Source of the DNA: JBDSEG01 sp039920165
Lineage (GTDB): Bacteria > Pseudomonadota > Gammaproteobacteria > Burkholderiales > Burkholderiaceae_C
Direction: 5' to 3'
NCBI GenBank assembly: GCA_039920165.1
Contig: JBDSEG010000200.1
Span: forward strand, 1-22,398
Length of the DNA: 22,398 nucleotides
In this document: one piece after another, positions 1 through 7,251 of the stretch
How the letters are laid out: every line of letters begins with the position of its first letter
How positions within the stretch are numbered: position 1 is the first letter of the stretch
Position numbers and translations under genes: made by a program
Notes under the pieces: model-generated
Told to the model about the DNA's origin: nothing
The model's input: only the letters and a program-made list of their open reading frames with translations
Database searches by the model: none

Positions 1-92
1 AGGAATTTCGGGTAGTCCTCGACGGCCGTGACCAAGCTGTACATCTCGTGCGCCGAGTACGACAGCAGGACCGATTTCTGGACGCGGTTCAT
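1..92 (-). CDS. ratA: RatA / COQ10-type START-domain protein, 5' end only
   Basis: Reading leftward from the ATG at 92, 30 codons are open to the window edge. They start MNRVQKSVLL and contain YSAHEMYSLV and VEDYPKF. This follows the start of E. coli RatA/YfjG (TALVPYSAEQMYQLV, then VQSYPQF) closely. The family has a START/polyketide-cyclase fold, is related to Coq10 (ubiquinone binding), and is described in E. coli as a toxin that blocks ribosome subunit association. It lies divergently from smpB, a very common arrangement in betaproteobacteria, which supports the call. No strong SD is visible upstream. The rest of the gene is outside the window, so its completeness cannot be judged. Confidence 0.82.
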   Translation of the reverse strand, partial: MNRVQKSVLLSYSAHEMYSLVTAVEDYPKF

Positions 93-159
93 ACAATCAC
101 GAGTGTATGGGTGCCCTTCGGTGCCCCCGTCCGCGCCCGCCCCGCATCGCCACTCGCCC

Positions 160-624
160 ATGTCCATCGCTGAAAACCGCCGCGCCAATTTCGATTACCA
201 CATCGAGGAGCGCCACGAGGCGGGCATGGTCCTGCACGGCTGGGAGATCAAGGCGATCCGTGCCGGCCAGGTGCAGCTGACCGACGGCTATGTCGTCATC
301 AAGGGCGGCGAGCTCTATCTCATTGGCTGTCGCATCAACGCCCTGCGCAGCGCCTCGACCCACGTCAGCCCCGAGGCCGACCGGACCAAGAAGCTGCTGA
401 TGCACAAGGAGGAGATCCGCCGACTGATCGGAAAGGTCGAGCAAAAGGGATTCACCCTGGTGCCGATGAACCTGCACTACAAAGGCGGCCTCGTGAAGGC
501 CGAGATCGCACTTGCCAAGGGCAAGGCCGAGCACGACAAGCGCAACACCGAAAAGAAACGAGACTGGGATCGAGAAAAGGGCCGGCTGATGAGACACAAG
601 GTCTCATCCAAGCCGCAGGCTTGA
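160..624 (+). CDS. smpB: SsrA-binding protein SmpB
   Basis: This 154-aa protein begins MSIAENRRANFDYHI and has the SmpB hallmarks: GWEIKAIRAGQVQLTDGYV, the YLIGCRINA segment and the basic tail KRDWDREKGRLMRHK. SmpB binds tmRNA and delivers it to stalled ribosomes for trans-translation. The frame is open upstream to 28, but the 44 extra residues are not SmpB-like and would overlap ratA, so the ATG at 160 is chosen; its length is normal for the family. No clear SD precedes it. The tmRNA gene itself is not in the window. The gene converges on metC, with 8 nt between the stop codons. Confidence 0.97.
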   Translation: MSIAENRRANFDYHIEERHEAGMVLHGWEIKAIRAGQVQLTDGYVVIKGGELYLIGCRINALRSASTHVSPEADRTKKLLMHKEEIRRLIGKVEQKGFTLVPMNLHYKGGLVKAEIALAKGKAEHDKRNTEKKRDWDREKGRLMRHKVSSKPQA

Positions 625-636
625 CGAGATCGTCAA
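621..636. repeat. Inverted repeat spanning the convergent smpB and metC stop codons
   Basis: TTGACGA and TCGTCAA form 7-bp perfect arms separated by 2 nt. One arm contains the smpB stop (622-624) and the other the metC stop (633-635, read on minus). The RNA from either strand could form a 6-bp stem with a 4-nt loop. No T-run follows on either side, so it is not a standard intrinsic terminator. It may help end both transcripts or may be incidental. Confidence 0.4.
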
Positions 637-1811
637 CGTTGCAATGCGACGATCGCCTGCTGCGCGTCGGCGATCAGGTCATCGACGTTTTCCAGCCCGA
701 TGGAAAAGCGGACCAGCGTCCCCTTCCAGCCCGGGCGTTGCCGCATGCTCGCGAGGTCGTAGGCAACGACAAGACTCATCGGGCCGCCCCAGGACGAGCC
801 GATCTTGTAGAGCTCGAGCGCATCGACGAAGGCATCGACCTGATCGCTCGTGTAGCGCCCATCGAACACGACCGAGAAGAGACCGGCGGCCTGACTGCAG
901 AGCCGGCCCCAGTGCTCGTGGCCGGGCGACCCCGGCAAGGCCGGATGCAGCACCTGCACCACCTCATCGCGCCCGGTCCACCACTGCGCAAGTGCGCGCG
1001 CGGCGCTGTCCTGGGCGGCATACCGCAAGGCAATCGACGGCAGCGAACGCAGCACCAGTTCGGCATCGTTGCCGGAGATGCCCCAGCCCATGTGCATGTG
1101 GGCTGCATTGAGCTTGGCATGCAGTGCGTCGTCGCGCGTGGTTACCGCGCCCATCAGCACATCGCCGCCGCCAGAGGGATATTTGGTCAACGCGTGCACC
1201 GACAAATCGACCGCCAAGCCGTCGCCGAGCGCGAACGGATCGAATGCGAGTCCGGCCCCCCAGGTGTTGTCGAGCGCGACCAGCGCGCCCTGGCAGCGCC
1301 CAGCACGCACCAGCGCCGGCAGATCGGGAAATTCCATCGTCACCGAGCCTGCCGCTTCGACCCAGACCAGCTTGGTGGCGGGAGTCAGCATGGCCTGCAG
1401 CTCGGCCGGATCGGCCGGGTCGTAAAAGCGATGCGCGATGCCCCAGCGCGCGAGCATGCGGCGCGCGAGGTCCTTGCCCGGCCCGTACGCGTTGTCGGGG
1501 ATCAGCACCTCGTCGCCGGCCGACAGCAGCGCCATATCGACGAGGGTGATCGCCGCCAGGCCGCTGGGCAGCAGCACGGTGTGGACGCCGCCTTCGAGCG
1601 TGGCGATGCGTTGCTCGAGTGTGAACGTGGTGGGCGTGCCGTGCAGCCCGTACGTATAGCCGCTGCGCTCGCGCCAGTCGCGTGCGCGCATCGCGGCGGC
1701 GCTGTCGAAGATGACGGTCGAAGCCTTATGCACCGCCGGCTGAATGGCGTCGAAGCCTGCCGGCGGGACATACAGGTGGTGGATCAGCCCGGTCGTTTTG
1801 GTGTCGTTCAC
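633..1811 (-). CDS. metC: Cystathionine beta-lyase (PLP-dependent Cys/Met metabolism family)
   Basis: This 392-aa protein belongs to the gamma-family (fold type I) PLP enzymes of transsulfuration. Visible motifs are GYTYGLHGTPTT (about 52-62), LPSGLAAI (about 82-89), the cofactor-binding DNTW at D181, and SVHALTKYPSGGG, with the Schiff-base lysine at K210. The family cleaves cystathionine to homocysteine, pyruvate and ammonia in methionine synthesis. The bacterial MetC subgroup fits better than MetB/MetZ because of the ALTKYPSGGGDVLMG segment and the VEAAGSVTMEF segment. The start is GTG at 1811, which overlaps the rimO stop (GTGA), so translation is probably coupled to rimO. Substrate is inferred from family; related C-S lyases cannot be excluded. 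Confidence 0.9.
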   Translation of the reverse strand: MNDTKTTGLIHHLYVPPAGFDAIQPAVHKASTVIFDSAAAMRARDWRERSGYTYGLHGTPTTFTLEQRIATLEGGVHTVLLPSGLAAITLVDMALLSAGDEVLIPDNAYGPGKDLARRMLARWGIAHRFYDPADPAELQAMLTPATKLVWVEAAGSVTMEFPDLPALVRAGRCQGALVALDNTWGAGLAFDPFALGDGLAVDLSVHALTKYPSGGGDVLMGAVTTRDDALHAKLNAAHMHMGWGISGNDAELVLRSLPSIALRYAAQDSAARALAQWWTGRDEVVQVLHPALPGSPGHEHWGRLCSQAAGLFSVVFDGRYTSDQVDAFVDALELYKIGSSWGGPMSLVVAYDLASMRQRPGWKGTLVRFSIGLENVDDLIADAQQAIVALQR

Positions 1812-3208
1812 AGCGGCTGTCCGATCAGGTCGTGGCCTTGCGTCTCGACGATGCGCGCGCGCACGAAATCACCCGCCTTCAAGGTCAGCGACGCCTTTTG
1901 CGGCGGCAGCAGGCGCACCACGCCGTCGATCTCGGGCGCATCGGCATACGAACGCGCCACCCCGCCTTTGCGGCCGAGCGCTGGCGCGCTATCGATCAGA
2001 ACCTGCATGGTCGCGCCGATGCGTTCGCGCAGTTTGGCCGCCGAGACCGCTTCGGCCACGGCCATGAAGCGGGCGCGACGTTCTTCGCGAAGCTCGATCG
2101 GCAGCATGCCGGGCAGCGCGTTGGCGGTTGCGCCGTCGACCGCCGAATAGGCGAAGCAGCCGGCGCGGTCGATGCGCGCCTCGCGGATGAAATCGAGCAG
2201 ATGCTCGAACTCGGCCTCCGTCTCGCCCGGGAAGCCGGCGATGAAGGTGCTGCGGACCACGATCTGCGGGCAGGCCGCGCGCCAGCGCTGCAGCCGCTCG
2301 AGGTTCTTCTCGCCGTTGGCAGGACGCTTCATGCGTTTGAGCATGTCGGGGTGCGAGTGCTGGAACGGCACGTCGAGATAGGGCAGGATCGCGCCGTTGG
2401 ACATCAACTTCAGGATCTCGTCGACATGCGGGTACGGATAGACATAGTGCAGCCGAACCCATGCACCGAAAGGCTTCGCCAGCGCGGCGAGCTGTTCGCA
2501 CAGCTCGGTCATGCGCGTCTTGACCGGCTTGCCGTCGAAGAAGCCGGTTCGGTATTTCACGTCGATGCCGTAGGCGCTCGTATCCTGGCTGATGACGAGC
2601 AGTTCCTTTACGCCCGACTCGAATAGCCGTTGGGCCTCGCGCAGCACCTCGCCGATCGGCCGCGAGACCAGATCGCCGCGCAGGCTCGGGATGATGCAGA
2701 AGGTGCAGCGGTGGTTGCAGCCCTCGCTGATCTTCAGATAGGCATAGTGGCGCGGTGTCAGCTTCACCCCCTGCGCCGGAACCAGGTCGAGGAAGGGATC
2801 GTGCGGGCGCGGCACATGGATATGCACCGCATCCATCACCTCCTGCGTCGCGTGCGGGCCGGTCACGGCGAGCACGCGCGGGTGCATCTGGCGGACCATG
2901 TTGCCCCCTGCTTCACCGGGCTTGGCGCCCAGACAGCCGGTGACGATGACCTTGCCGTTTTCGGCCAGCGCTTCGCCGATGGTGTCGAGGCTCTCCTTCA
3001 CGGCGGCGTCGATGAAGCCGCAGGTGTTGACGATCACGAGGTCGGCGCCGGCGAAGGTCTTGGAGGTGTCGTAGCCCTCAGCGCGCAGCTGCGTCAGGAT
3101 GAGTTCGGAATCGGTCAGCGCCTTTGGGCAGCCCAGCGAGACGAAGCCGATCTTCGGGGCGGTGGTCGTGGATTTGGCGGCGGCGGTGTCGAGCAAGGTC
3201 GAGGTCAT
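1808..3208 (-). CDS. rimO: Ribosomal protein S12 methylthiotransferase RimO (radical SAM)
   Basis: This 466-aa enzyme methylthiolates a conserved Asp of ribosomal protein S12. The N-terminal MTTase domain has the three auxiliary-cluster cysteines C27 (GFVSLGCPKALTDSE), C63 (NTCGFIDAA) and C92 (TGCLGA). The radical SAM core has the CxxxCxxC motif at C164, C168 and C171 (SEGCNHRCTFC). The C-terminus (GDFVRARIVETQGHDLIG) is a TRAM domain. GFIDAAVKES and the SLGCPKALTDSE start separate RimO from MiaB. The ATG at 3208 gives a normal length; another in-frame ATG lies at 3226 (MGENRAM), and neither has a strong SD. The 222-nt upstream extension is not conserved-looking and runs into phaR. phaR upstream and metC downstream suggest one transcript. 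Confidence 0.96.
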   Translation of the reverse strand: MTSTLLDTAAAKSTTTAPKIGFVSLGCPKALTDSELILTQLRAEGYDTSKTFAGADLVIVNTCGFIDAAVKESLDTIGEALAENGKVIVTGCLGAKPGEAGGNMVRQMHPRVLAVTGPHATQEVMDAVHIHVPRPHDPFLDLVPAQGVKLTPRHYAYLKISEGCNHRCTFCIIPSLRGDLVSRPIGEVLREAQRLFESGVKELLVISQDTSAYGIDVKYRTGFFDGKPVKTRMTELCEQLAALAKPFGAWVRLHYVYPYPHVDEILKLMSNGAILPYLDVPFQHSHPDMLKRMKRPANGEKNLERLQRWRAACPQIVVRSTFIAGFPGETEAEFEHLLDFIREARIDRAGCFAYSAVDGATANALPGMLPIELREERRARFMAVAEAVSAAKLRERIGATMQVLIDSAPALGRKGGVARSYADAPEIDGVVRLLPPQKASLTLKAGDFVRARIVETQGHDLIGQPL

Positions 3209-3267
3209 GGCCCGATTTTCGCCCATCGCCTGGTCGCGCCCGGGCAAGGCCTTGCGCAGCGCGTCGA

Positions 3268-3882
3268 TCAACGCTTGGGCGGGACCCAGCCGGGCATGCC
3301 GGGAAACAGCGTTTCCGCCTGCTTGGACATTTGTTCCTGCATCTGCAGGAACATCTGGCGGGAGCGCTCGAGATAATCGCTCATCAGCCCCTGCATGCCG
3401 GGCGCCTGGCCGGCCAGCGTGCGGTTCCACGCATCGGGGCCGAGGCCGAGTTGCGGCTCGAACACGCCCTTCGACTGCTCGGCGACTCGCGCCTGCATGT
3501 CGGTGAATACTGTCAGGTTCTTCTCGAGGTAGCTGCCCATCACGCCTTGCATGGCATGCCCGTAAAAACGGATGATCTGCGACAGCATCTGCGCGGAGAA
3601 AAGCGGCACGCCCGCGCTCTCTTCATCGAGGATGATCTGTAGCAGGATGCTGCGGGTGAGGTCCTCGCCCGACTTGGCATCGCGAACCACGAAATCCTGC
3701 CCCACGAGCACCATTTGCTTCACGTCGGCGAGCGTGATGTAGCTGCTGGTCTGCGTATCGTACAGGCGTCGGTTGGGATATTTTTTCAGCACCCGCTGGC
3801 CCGGCGAAGCATTTTCGATCGGGCTTGCGGCGGATTCCTGGGCAGGCGACTCGTGGGGCGGGGAACGGCGGGCTTTGGCCAT
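3268..3882 (-). CDS. phaR: Polyhydroxyalkanoate synthesis repressor PhaR
   Basis: This 204-aa protein contains the PHB/PHA accumulation regulator DNA-binding domain (LKKYPNRRLYDTQTSSYITLADVKQMV, about residues 32-58), followed by the accumulation domain (LIQIILDEES-type helix, SQIIRFYGHAMQGVMGSYLEKN). The C-terminus is Met/Gln-rich amphipathic helix. PhaR binds both DNA and PHB granules and represses phasin (phaP) and its own gene until polymer forms. The ATG at 3882 is chosen because MAKARR is the usual kind of N-terminus; the 13 upstream codons look non-coding, and AGGA lies 10-11 nt upstream. phaA, phaB and phaC are not in the window. rimO follows after 59 nt, an order often seen in Burkholderiales. 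Confidence 0.95.
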   Translation of the reverse strand: MAKARRSPPHESPAQESAASPIENASPGQRVLKKYPNRRLYDTQTSSYITLADVKQMVLVGQDFVVRDAKSGEDLTRSILLQIILDEESAGVPLFSAQMLSQIIRFYGHAMQGVMGSYLEKNLTVFTDMQARVAEQSKGVFEPQLGLGPDAWNRTLAGQAPGMQGLMSDYLERSRQMFLQMQEQMSKQAETLFPGMPGWVPPKR

Positions 3883-4086
3883 GCAATGAGATCCTGTGGT
3901 CCCGCATGTTGCAGGGCACAAAGATTCTAGAAGTCACCTTCTGGGCGACCCCGGCGGGTTTACCCGGCCGGCACGCGCCCACCGGTTTGCGGGGGTGTTC
4001 GCGCGGGCGCAGCCGTGCGGTTTTGCTACCCTCGCGCCTCGGGCGCAAGCCCCCTCGCAGTCAGGTCGTTTTCAGCAGGCATCCGC
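3883..4086. other. Divergent intergenic region phaR / lytic transglycosylase
   Basis: This 204-nt gap must hold the promoters for both genes. PhaR represses its own gene in related bacteria, so a PhaR site is expected, but I see no clear dyad and no confident -35/-10 pair. No small gene with a good SD was found. Confidence 0.4.
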
Positions 4087-5094
4087 GTGAACCTATCGAC
4101 ATACGAGCCACAAGCGCCGCCTAGGCGCCGGCGGACAGCGCGGCTCGCCCTCGCGGCCTGCGCCCTCGCGGGCGGGCTCGGTTCGGCGGCCGCCGCGGTG
4201 CCCAGGCAGCCCGCCGCGACCGGCGAGTCGAAAGCCGAACTGATGGCGATGCTGCGCGCCGATGCGCTGCGTCACGAACATGGCGAAGGCGTTCCGAAAG
4301 ACCCGGCATTCGCGATCGCGCTGTATTGCCGGGCCGCCCGCATGGGCGACGCCGAATCGCAGTTCAATCTCGGTTGGATCTACGCCTACGGCCGCGGCGT
4401 CGGGCGCGACGATGCGACCGCTGCTTATTTCTTTCGCGCCGCCGCCGCGCAGGGCGTGCCGCAAGCCGCCGTCATGCTGCGCCAAGTCGGCTCGCCCGCC
4501 GACGCGATGCCCGATTGCATGCGCGAGCCGGTTCTTGCAGCGGACGTGAAGGTGAAGGGTGCCGCGACCGACGCGGCCGCCGCCAAGGCTGCAGCCGAGC
4601 AGGTGCAGCTTGTCCAGGCTCGTCTGCAGGCGAGCGCACCCAAGACGATCGTCGAGATGGTGAAGAAGCTGGCGCCCGAATTCCGGGTCGAGCCCGGGCT
4701 GGCCCTGGCCATCATGAAGGCCGAGTCGAATTTCGACAGCCAGGCCGTGTCGCCCAAGAATGCCCAGGGGCTGATGCAGCTGATCCCGGAGACGGCGCAG
4801 CGCTTCGGCGTGCGCAACCCCTTCGACGTGCGCCAGAATATCCGGGGCGGTCTCGCGTATCTGCGCTGGCTTCTAGCGTATTTCGAAGGCGACCTGTCGC
4901 TGGTCGCGGCGGCCTACAACGCGGGTGAAGGCAAGGTCGACCGCTACCTCGGCGTGCCGCCGTATGTGGAAACGCGAGCCTATGTGCAGCGCGTCGTCGA
5001 CCTCGTCGGCCAGGCCGCACATCCCTTCGATGCGAAGGTGACGGCGCCTTCGCCGCGCCTGCTTCAGATTCGTTCGCCACGCCGGTTGCCGTAG
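4087..5094 (+). CDS. Exported lytic transglycosylase with Sel1-like repeats and SLT domain
   Basis: This 335-aa protein starts at a GTG (4087). It has an n-region rich in Arg (RRRRTAR), a hydrophobic stretch (LALAACALAGGLG) and a likely cleavage site near AAAA, so export to the periplasm is expected. Residues about 58-128 hold two Sel1-like repeats (HGEGVPKDPAFAIALYCRAARMGDA and YGRGVGRDDATAAYFFRAAAAQG). Residues about 187-300 are an SLT domain with the catalytic Glu in IMKAESNF (E213), then GLMQLIPETAQRFGV and AAAYNAGEG. Such enzymes cleave the MurNAc-GlcNAc bond of peptidoglycan to give 1,6-anhydro ends. The frame is open back to a GTG at 4015, but those residues lack signal-peptide character. 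It is monocistronic, divergent from phaR across a 204-nt gap. Confidence 0.88.
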   Translation: MNLSTYEPQAPPRRRRTARLALAACALAGGLGSAAAAVPRQPAATGESKAELMAMLRADALRHEHGEGVPKDPAFAIALYCRAARMGDAESQFNLGWIYAYGRGVGRDDATAAYFFRAAAAQGVPQAAVMLRQVGSPADAMPDCMREPVLAADVKVKGAATDAAAAKAAAEQVQLVQARLQASAPKTIVEMVKKLAPEFRVEPGLALAIMKAESNFDSQAVSPKNAQGLMQLIPETAQRFGVRNPFDVRQNIRGGLAYLRWLLAYFEGDLSLVAAAYNAGEGKVDRYLGVPPYVETRAYVQRVVDLVGQAAHPFDAKVTAPSPRLLQIRSPRRLP

Positions 5095-5110
5095 CGAACG
5101 GAAGAGGCTT

Positions 5111-5242
5111 TCAACCGCCCTTGTGCGCCCGCTTGCCGGGGTTTTTCTTGCGCGTCGTCTTGCCGCGCTCGAGGCTGCGCTTCTGGCCGGTCGGCTTGGT
5201 TCGGGTCGGCAGCGCGGTCGTTTTGGGCGGGGTTGTGGTCAT
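5111..5242 (-). CDS. Small basic protein of unknown function, 43 aa
   Basis: An ATG at 5242 opens 43 codons ending TGA at 5111. The protein starts MTTTPPKTTALPTRTKP and ends KNPGKRAHKGG. It is dominated by Lys, Arg, Thr, Pro and Gly with no acidic residue except one Glu, and has no hydrophobic core, so it is probably disordered. Support for coding: GGAG sits 7 nt upstream of the ATG, and nearly all codons end in G or C. A longer frame on the same strand (68 codons starting at 5270) lacks these signals. Its charge suggests nucleic-acid or ribosome contact, which is only inference. I do not recognise the family. It converges on the transglycosylase gene 16 nt away. Confidence 0.6.
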   Translation of the reverse strand: MTTTPPKTTALPTRTKPTGQKRSLERGKTTRKKNPGKRAHKGG

Positions 5243-5297
5243 GCGTTTCTCCGTTCGATAGGTCGCGCACGGTACACCAATGCCGCCGGCGCGACCT

Positions 5298-5588
5298 TCA
5301 ACGCTTGAGATAGGTGTCGCGGGCCGCGTCGCGCGCGGCGGCTTCGGCCTTGAGCCGGGCCGCTTCCTCGACCGGGTTCTCCAGCTGCTGCTTGAGCGAG
5401 GCGACGGGATCTGGCGCCCGCAGGTGGCGGATCGTCATGCCGACCAAAGTCGCGCCCACCAGCCCCCAGAACAGGAGCGCGAAGACATTTCGCGCTCCGT
5501 GCATTCGCCACAGTTTGCGCTGGCTGTGGCGCTTCTCGCGCGCCTCGCGCTTCGCATATTTGACCCCGACCCGATCCGCAACCGACAT
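5298..5588 (-). CDS. Small single-pass membrane protein, unknown function, 96 aa
   Basis: The ATG at 5588 is preceded by a strong SD (AGGGAG, 6-7 nt upstream). The protein has a very basic cytoplasmic N-terminus (KYAKREAREKRHSQRKLW), one transmembrane helix at about residues 34-54 (FALLFWGLVGATLVGMTI), and a charged Ala/Glu/Arg-rich tail that looks helical (ENPVEEAARLKAEAAARDAARD). The positive-inside rule puts the N-terminus in the cytoplasm. No known domain is recognised. It lies downstream of uxaA by 112 nt in the same direction, and the 43-aa gene follows 55 nt further on, so it could belong to the sugar-acid operon or have its own promoter in that gap. Confidence 0.65.
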   Translation of the reverse strand: MSVADRVGVKYAKREAREKRHSQRKLWRMHGARNVFALLFWGLVGATLVGMTIRHLRAPDPVASLKQQLENPVEEAARLKAEAAARDAARDTYLKR

Positions 5589-5602
5589 GACTGCTCCCTG
5601 CC

Positions 5603-5620
5603 GACGGGCAAAGCCCCGTC
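5603..5620 (-). promoter_or_regulatory. Hairpin in the leader of the 96-aa membrane protein gene
   Basis: GACGGG and CCCGTC form 6-bp arms around a 6-nt loop, 14 nt before the ATG at 5588 and just ahead of its SD. No T-run follows on the minus strand, so it is not a good intrinsic terminator for uxaA. It may affect translation or mRNA ends; function is unproven. Confidence 0.3.
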
Positions 5621-5672
5621 CCTCAGGATTTCATCGGCATCGCGCGGTTCGGCTTGACCGGCGTTTGGTAAT

Positions 5673-5684
5673 CGGTTGCAACCG
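5673..5684. promoter_or_regulatory. 12-bp perfect palindrome, candidate operator
   Basis: CGGTTGCAACCG is a perfect 12-bp palindrome in the 112-nt gap between the uxaA stop (5701) and the 96-aa gene. A perfect dyad of this length just upstream of a gene resembles a dimeric repressor site. No regulator gene is in the window, and the other bases of the gap show no clear -35/-10 pair. Confidence 0.3.
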
Positions 5685-5700
5685 TGTCGGTGCAAGATCG

Positions 5701-7251
5701 CTACATCACGGCGCCGAGCTGCCAGGGTACGAATTCGTTCTGGCCGTAGCCGTGCAGCTCGCTCTTGGTGGCGCGCCCTGAAGCAGTTTCGAGCATGCGC
5801 GCAAAGATGCGCTCACCCAGTTCGTCGATGCTGGCACTGCCGTCGATCACCTCACCACAATTGATATCGATATCGTCTTCCTGCTTGTGCCACAGCGCCG
5901 TATTGGTCGACAGCTTGAGCGAAGGCGACGGCGCACAGCCGTAGGCCGAGCCGCGCCCGGTGGTGAAGCAGATCAGGTTGGCGCCACCGGCCACCTGGCC
6001 GGTCGCCGAGACCGGGTCGTAGCCCGGTGTGTCCATGAAGACCAAGCCCTTGGCCGTGACGGGCTGGGCGTATTCGTACACGTCGACCAGGTTGGTGGTG
6101 CCGCTCTTGGCGATGGCGCCGAGCGACTTCTCGAGAATGGTCGTGAGGCCGCCGGCCTTGTTGCCGGCCGATGGGTTGTTGTCCATTTCGCCATCGTTGC
6201 GCTCGCAGTAGCGCTCCCACCAGCGCAGCCGGGCGAGCAGCTTGTCGGCCACCTCCTGTGACACCGCGCGCCGGGTCAGCAGGTGTTCGCCGCCGTAGAT
6301 CTCCGGCGATTCCGACAGGATCGCGGTGCCGCCGTGGCGCACCAGCCGGTCGACCGCAGCACCGAGCGCCGGGTTGGCGCTGATGCCCGAATAGCCGTCC
6401 GAGCCGCCGCACTGCAGGCCCACGGTGATGTGGCTGGCGGGCACCGTCTGGCGCTTGACCCGGTTCGCTTCGTCGAGCATCCACTCGACGAGTTCGATTC
6501 CGCGCGCCACGGTCTTGCGGGTGCCGCCGCTATCCTGGATGCTGAAACTGTGCAGCCGGGCGCTTTCGGTCAGACCCTCTTGGGTCATCAGGCCGCTGAT
6601 CTGGTTGGTCTCGCAGCCCAGGCCGACCAGCAACAGCGCGCCGAAATTCGGATGGCGCGCATAGCCGCCGAGTGTTCGGCGGAGAACCTGCAAAGGCTCA
6701 CCGTCGCTCGCCGTCGCGCAGCCGCCGCCGTGGGTCAGGGCGACCACACCATCGACGTTCGGATACGCCTCGAGTGCGCGCGGGTTGATATCACGCCGGA
6801 AATGATCGGCAATCGCGCGCGCTACCGTGGCCGAGCAGTTGACCGAGGTCAACACGCCGATGTAGTTGCGTGTCGCGACGCGGCCGTCAGGGCGAACGAT
6901 GCCTTCGAAGGTGGCGGGCTGCGCGACATACGCCGTCGGTTTCGCGCCCTGCCCGACCGCATAGTCACGCGCGAAGCTAGCGAACTCGAGGTTGTGGGTG
7001 TGCACGTGCGCCCCGGCCGCGATCGGCGTCCGCGCGCTACCGATGATCTGGTTGTAGCGCCTCACCGGCGCGCCGACGGCGATAGCCCGCAGCGCTACCT
7101 TGTGGCCCGGGGGCACGAGACCGATCACATCGACCTCGTAGCCGGCGAGGCGGCTGCCGCCGATGAGCTGCTCGCGCGCGATGACGACATCGTCGTCGGG
7201 GTGGATCCGGATCACCCGCGGATCGAGGGCGGGCGTCGCGATCTCAGCCAT
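5701..7251 (-). CDS. uxaA: Altronate/galactarate dehydratase family protein (UxaA type), probable sugar-acid dehydratase
   Basis: This 516-aa protein has an N-terminal SAF domain (about 1-90: IRIHPDDDVVIAREQL, then GHKVALRAI) and a large UxaA-type dehydratase domain. Characteristic stretches are GRVATRNYIGVLTSVNCSATVA, ALTHGGGCA, LLVGLGCETNQ, LQCGGSDGYSGISANPALG and the C-terminal GLVFMDTPGYDPVSATG and CAPSPSLKLSTNT. The family uses Fe2+ to remove water from aldonates to give 2-keto-3-deoxy acids. Genes upstream encode a 2-keto-3-deoxy-sugar-acid dehydrogenase and a diketo-acid hydrolase. The likely substrate here is therefore an acid of the L-fuconate, L-galactonate or D-arabinonate type rather than D-altronate; this is inferred from context. 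The ATG overlaps the preceding gene by 8 nt, implying coupled translation. Confidence 0.85.
   Translation of the reverse strand: MAEIATPALDPRVIRIHPDDDVVIAREQLIGGSRLAGYEVDVIGLVPPGHKVALRAIAVGAPVRRYNQIIGSARTPIAAGAHVHTHNLEFASFARDYAVGQGAKPTAYVAQPATFEGIVRPDGRVATRNYIGVLTSVNCSATVARAIADHFRRDINPRALEAYPNVDGVVALTHGGGCATASDGEPLQVLRRTLGGYARHPNFGALLLVGLGCETNQISGLMTQEGLTESARLHSFSIQDSGGTRKTVARGIELVEWMLDEANRVKRQTVPASHITVGLQCGGSDGYSGISANPALGAAVDRLVRHGGTAILSESPEIYGGEHLLTRRAVSQEVADKLLARLRWWERYCERNDGEMDNNPSAGNKAGGLTTILEKSLGAIAKSGTTNLVDVYEYAQPVTAKGLVFMDTPGYDPVSATGQVAGGANLICFTTGRGSAYGCAPSPSLKLSTNTALWHKQEDDIDINCGEVIDGSASIDELGERIFARMLETASGRATKSELHGYGQNEFVPWQLGAVM

Noticed and set aside
28..159. N-terminal extension of SmpB.
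   Set aside because: It is not similar to SmpB and overlaps the divergent ratA start. The ATG at 160 gives the normal protein.
621..2150. A 509-codon open frame on the plus strand.
   Set aside because: It is antisense to metC and the 3' part of rimO, with Arg/His/Gln-rich text and no recognisable motif.
5603..5620. Rho-independent terminator for uxaA.
   Set aside because: The stem is short and no T-run follows on the minus strand, so it was kept only as a leader hairpin.
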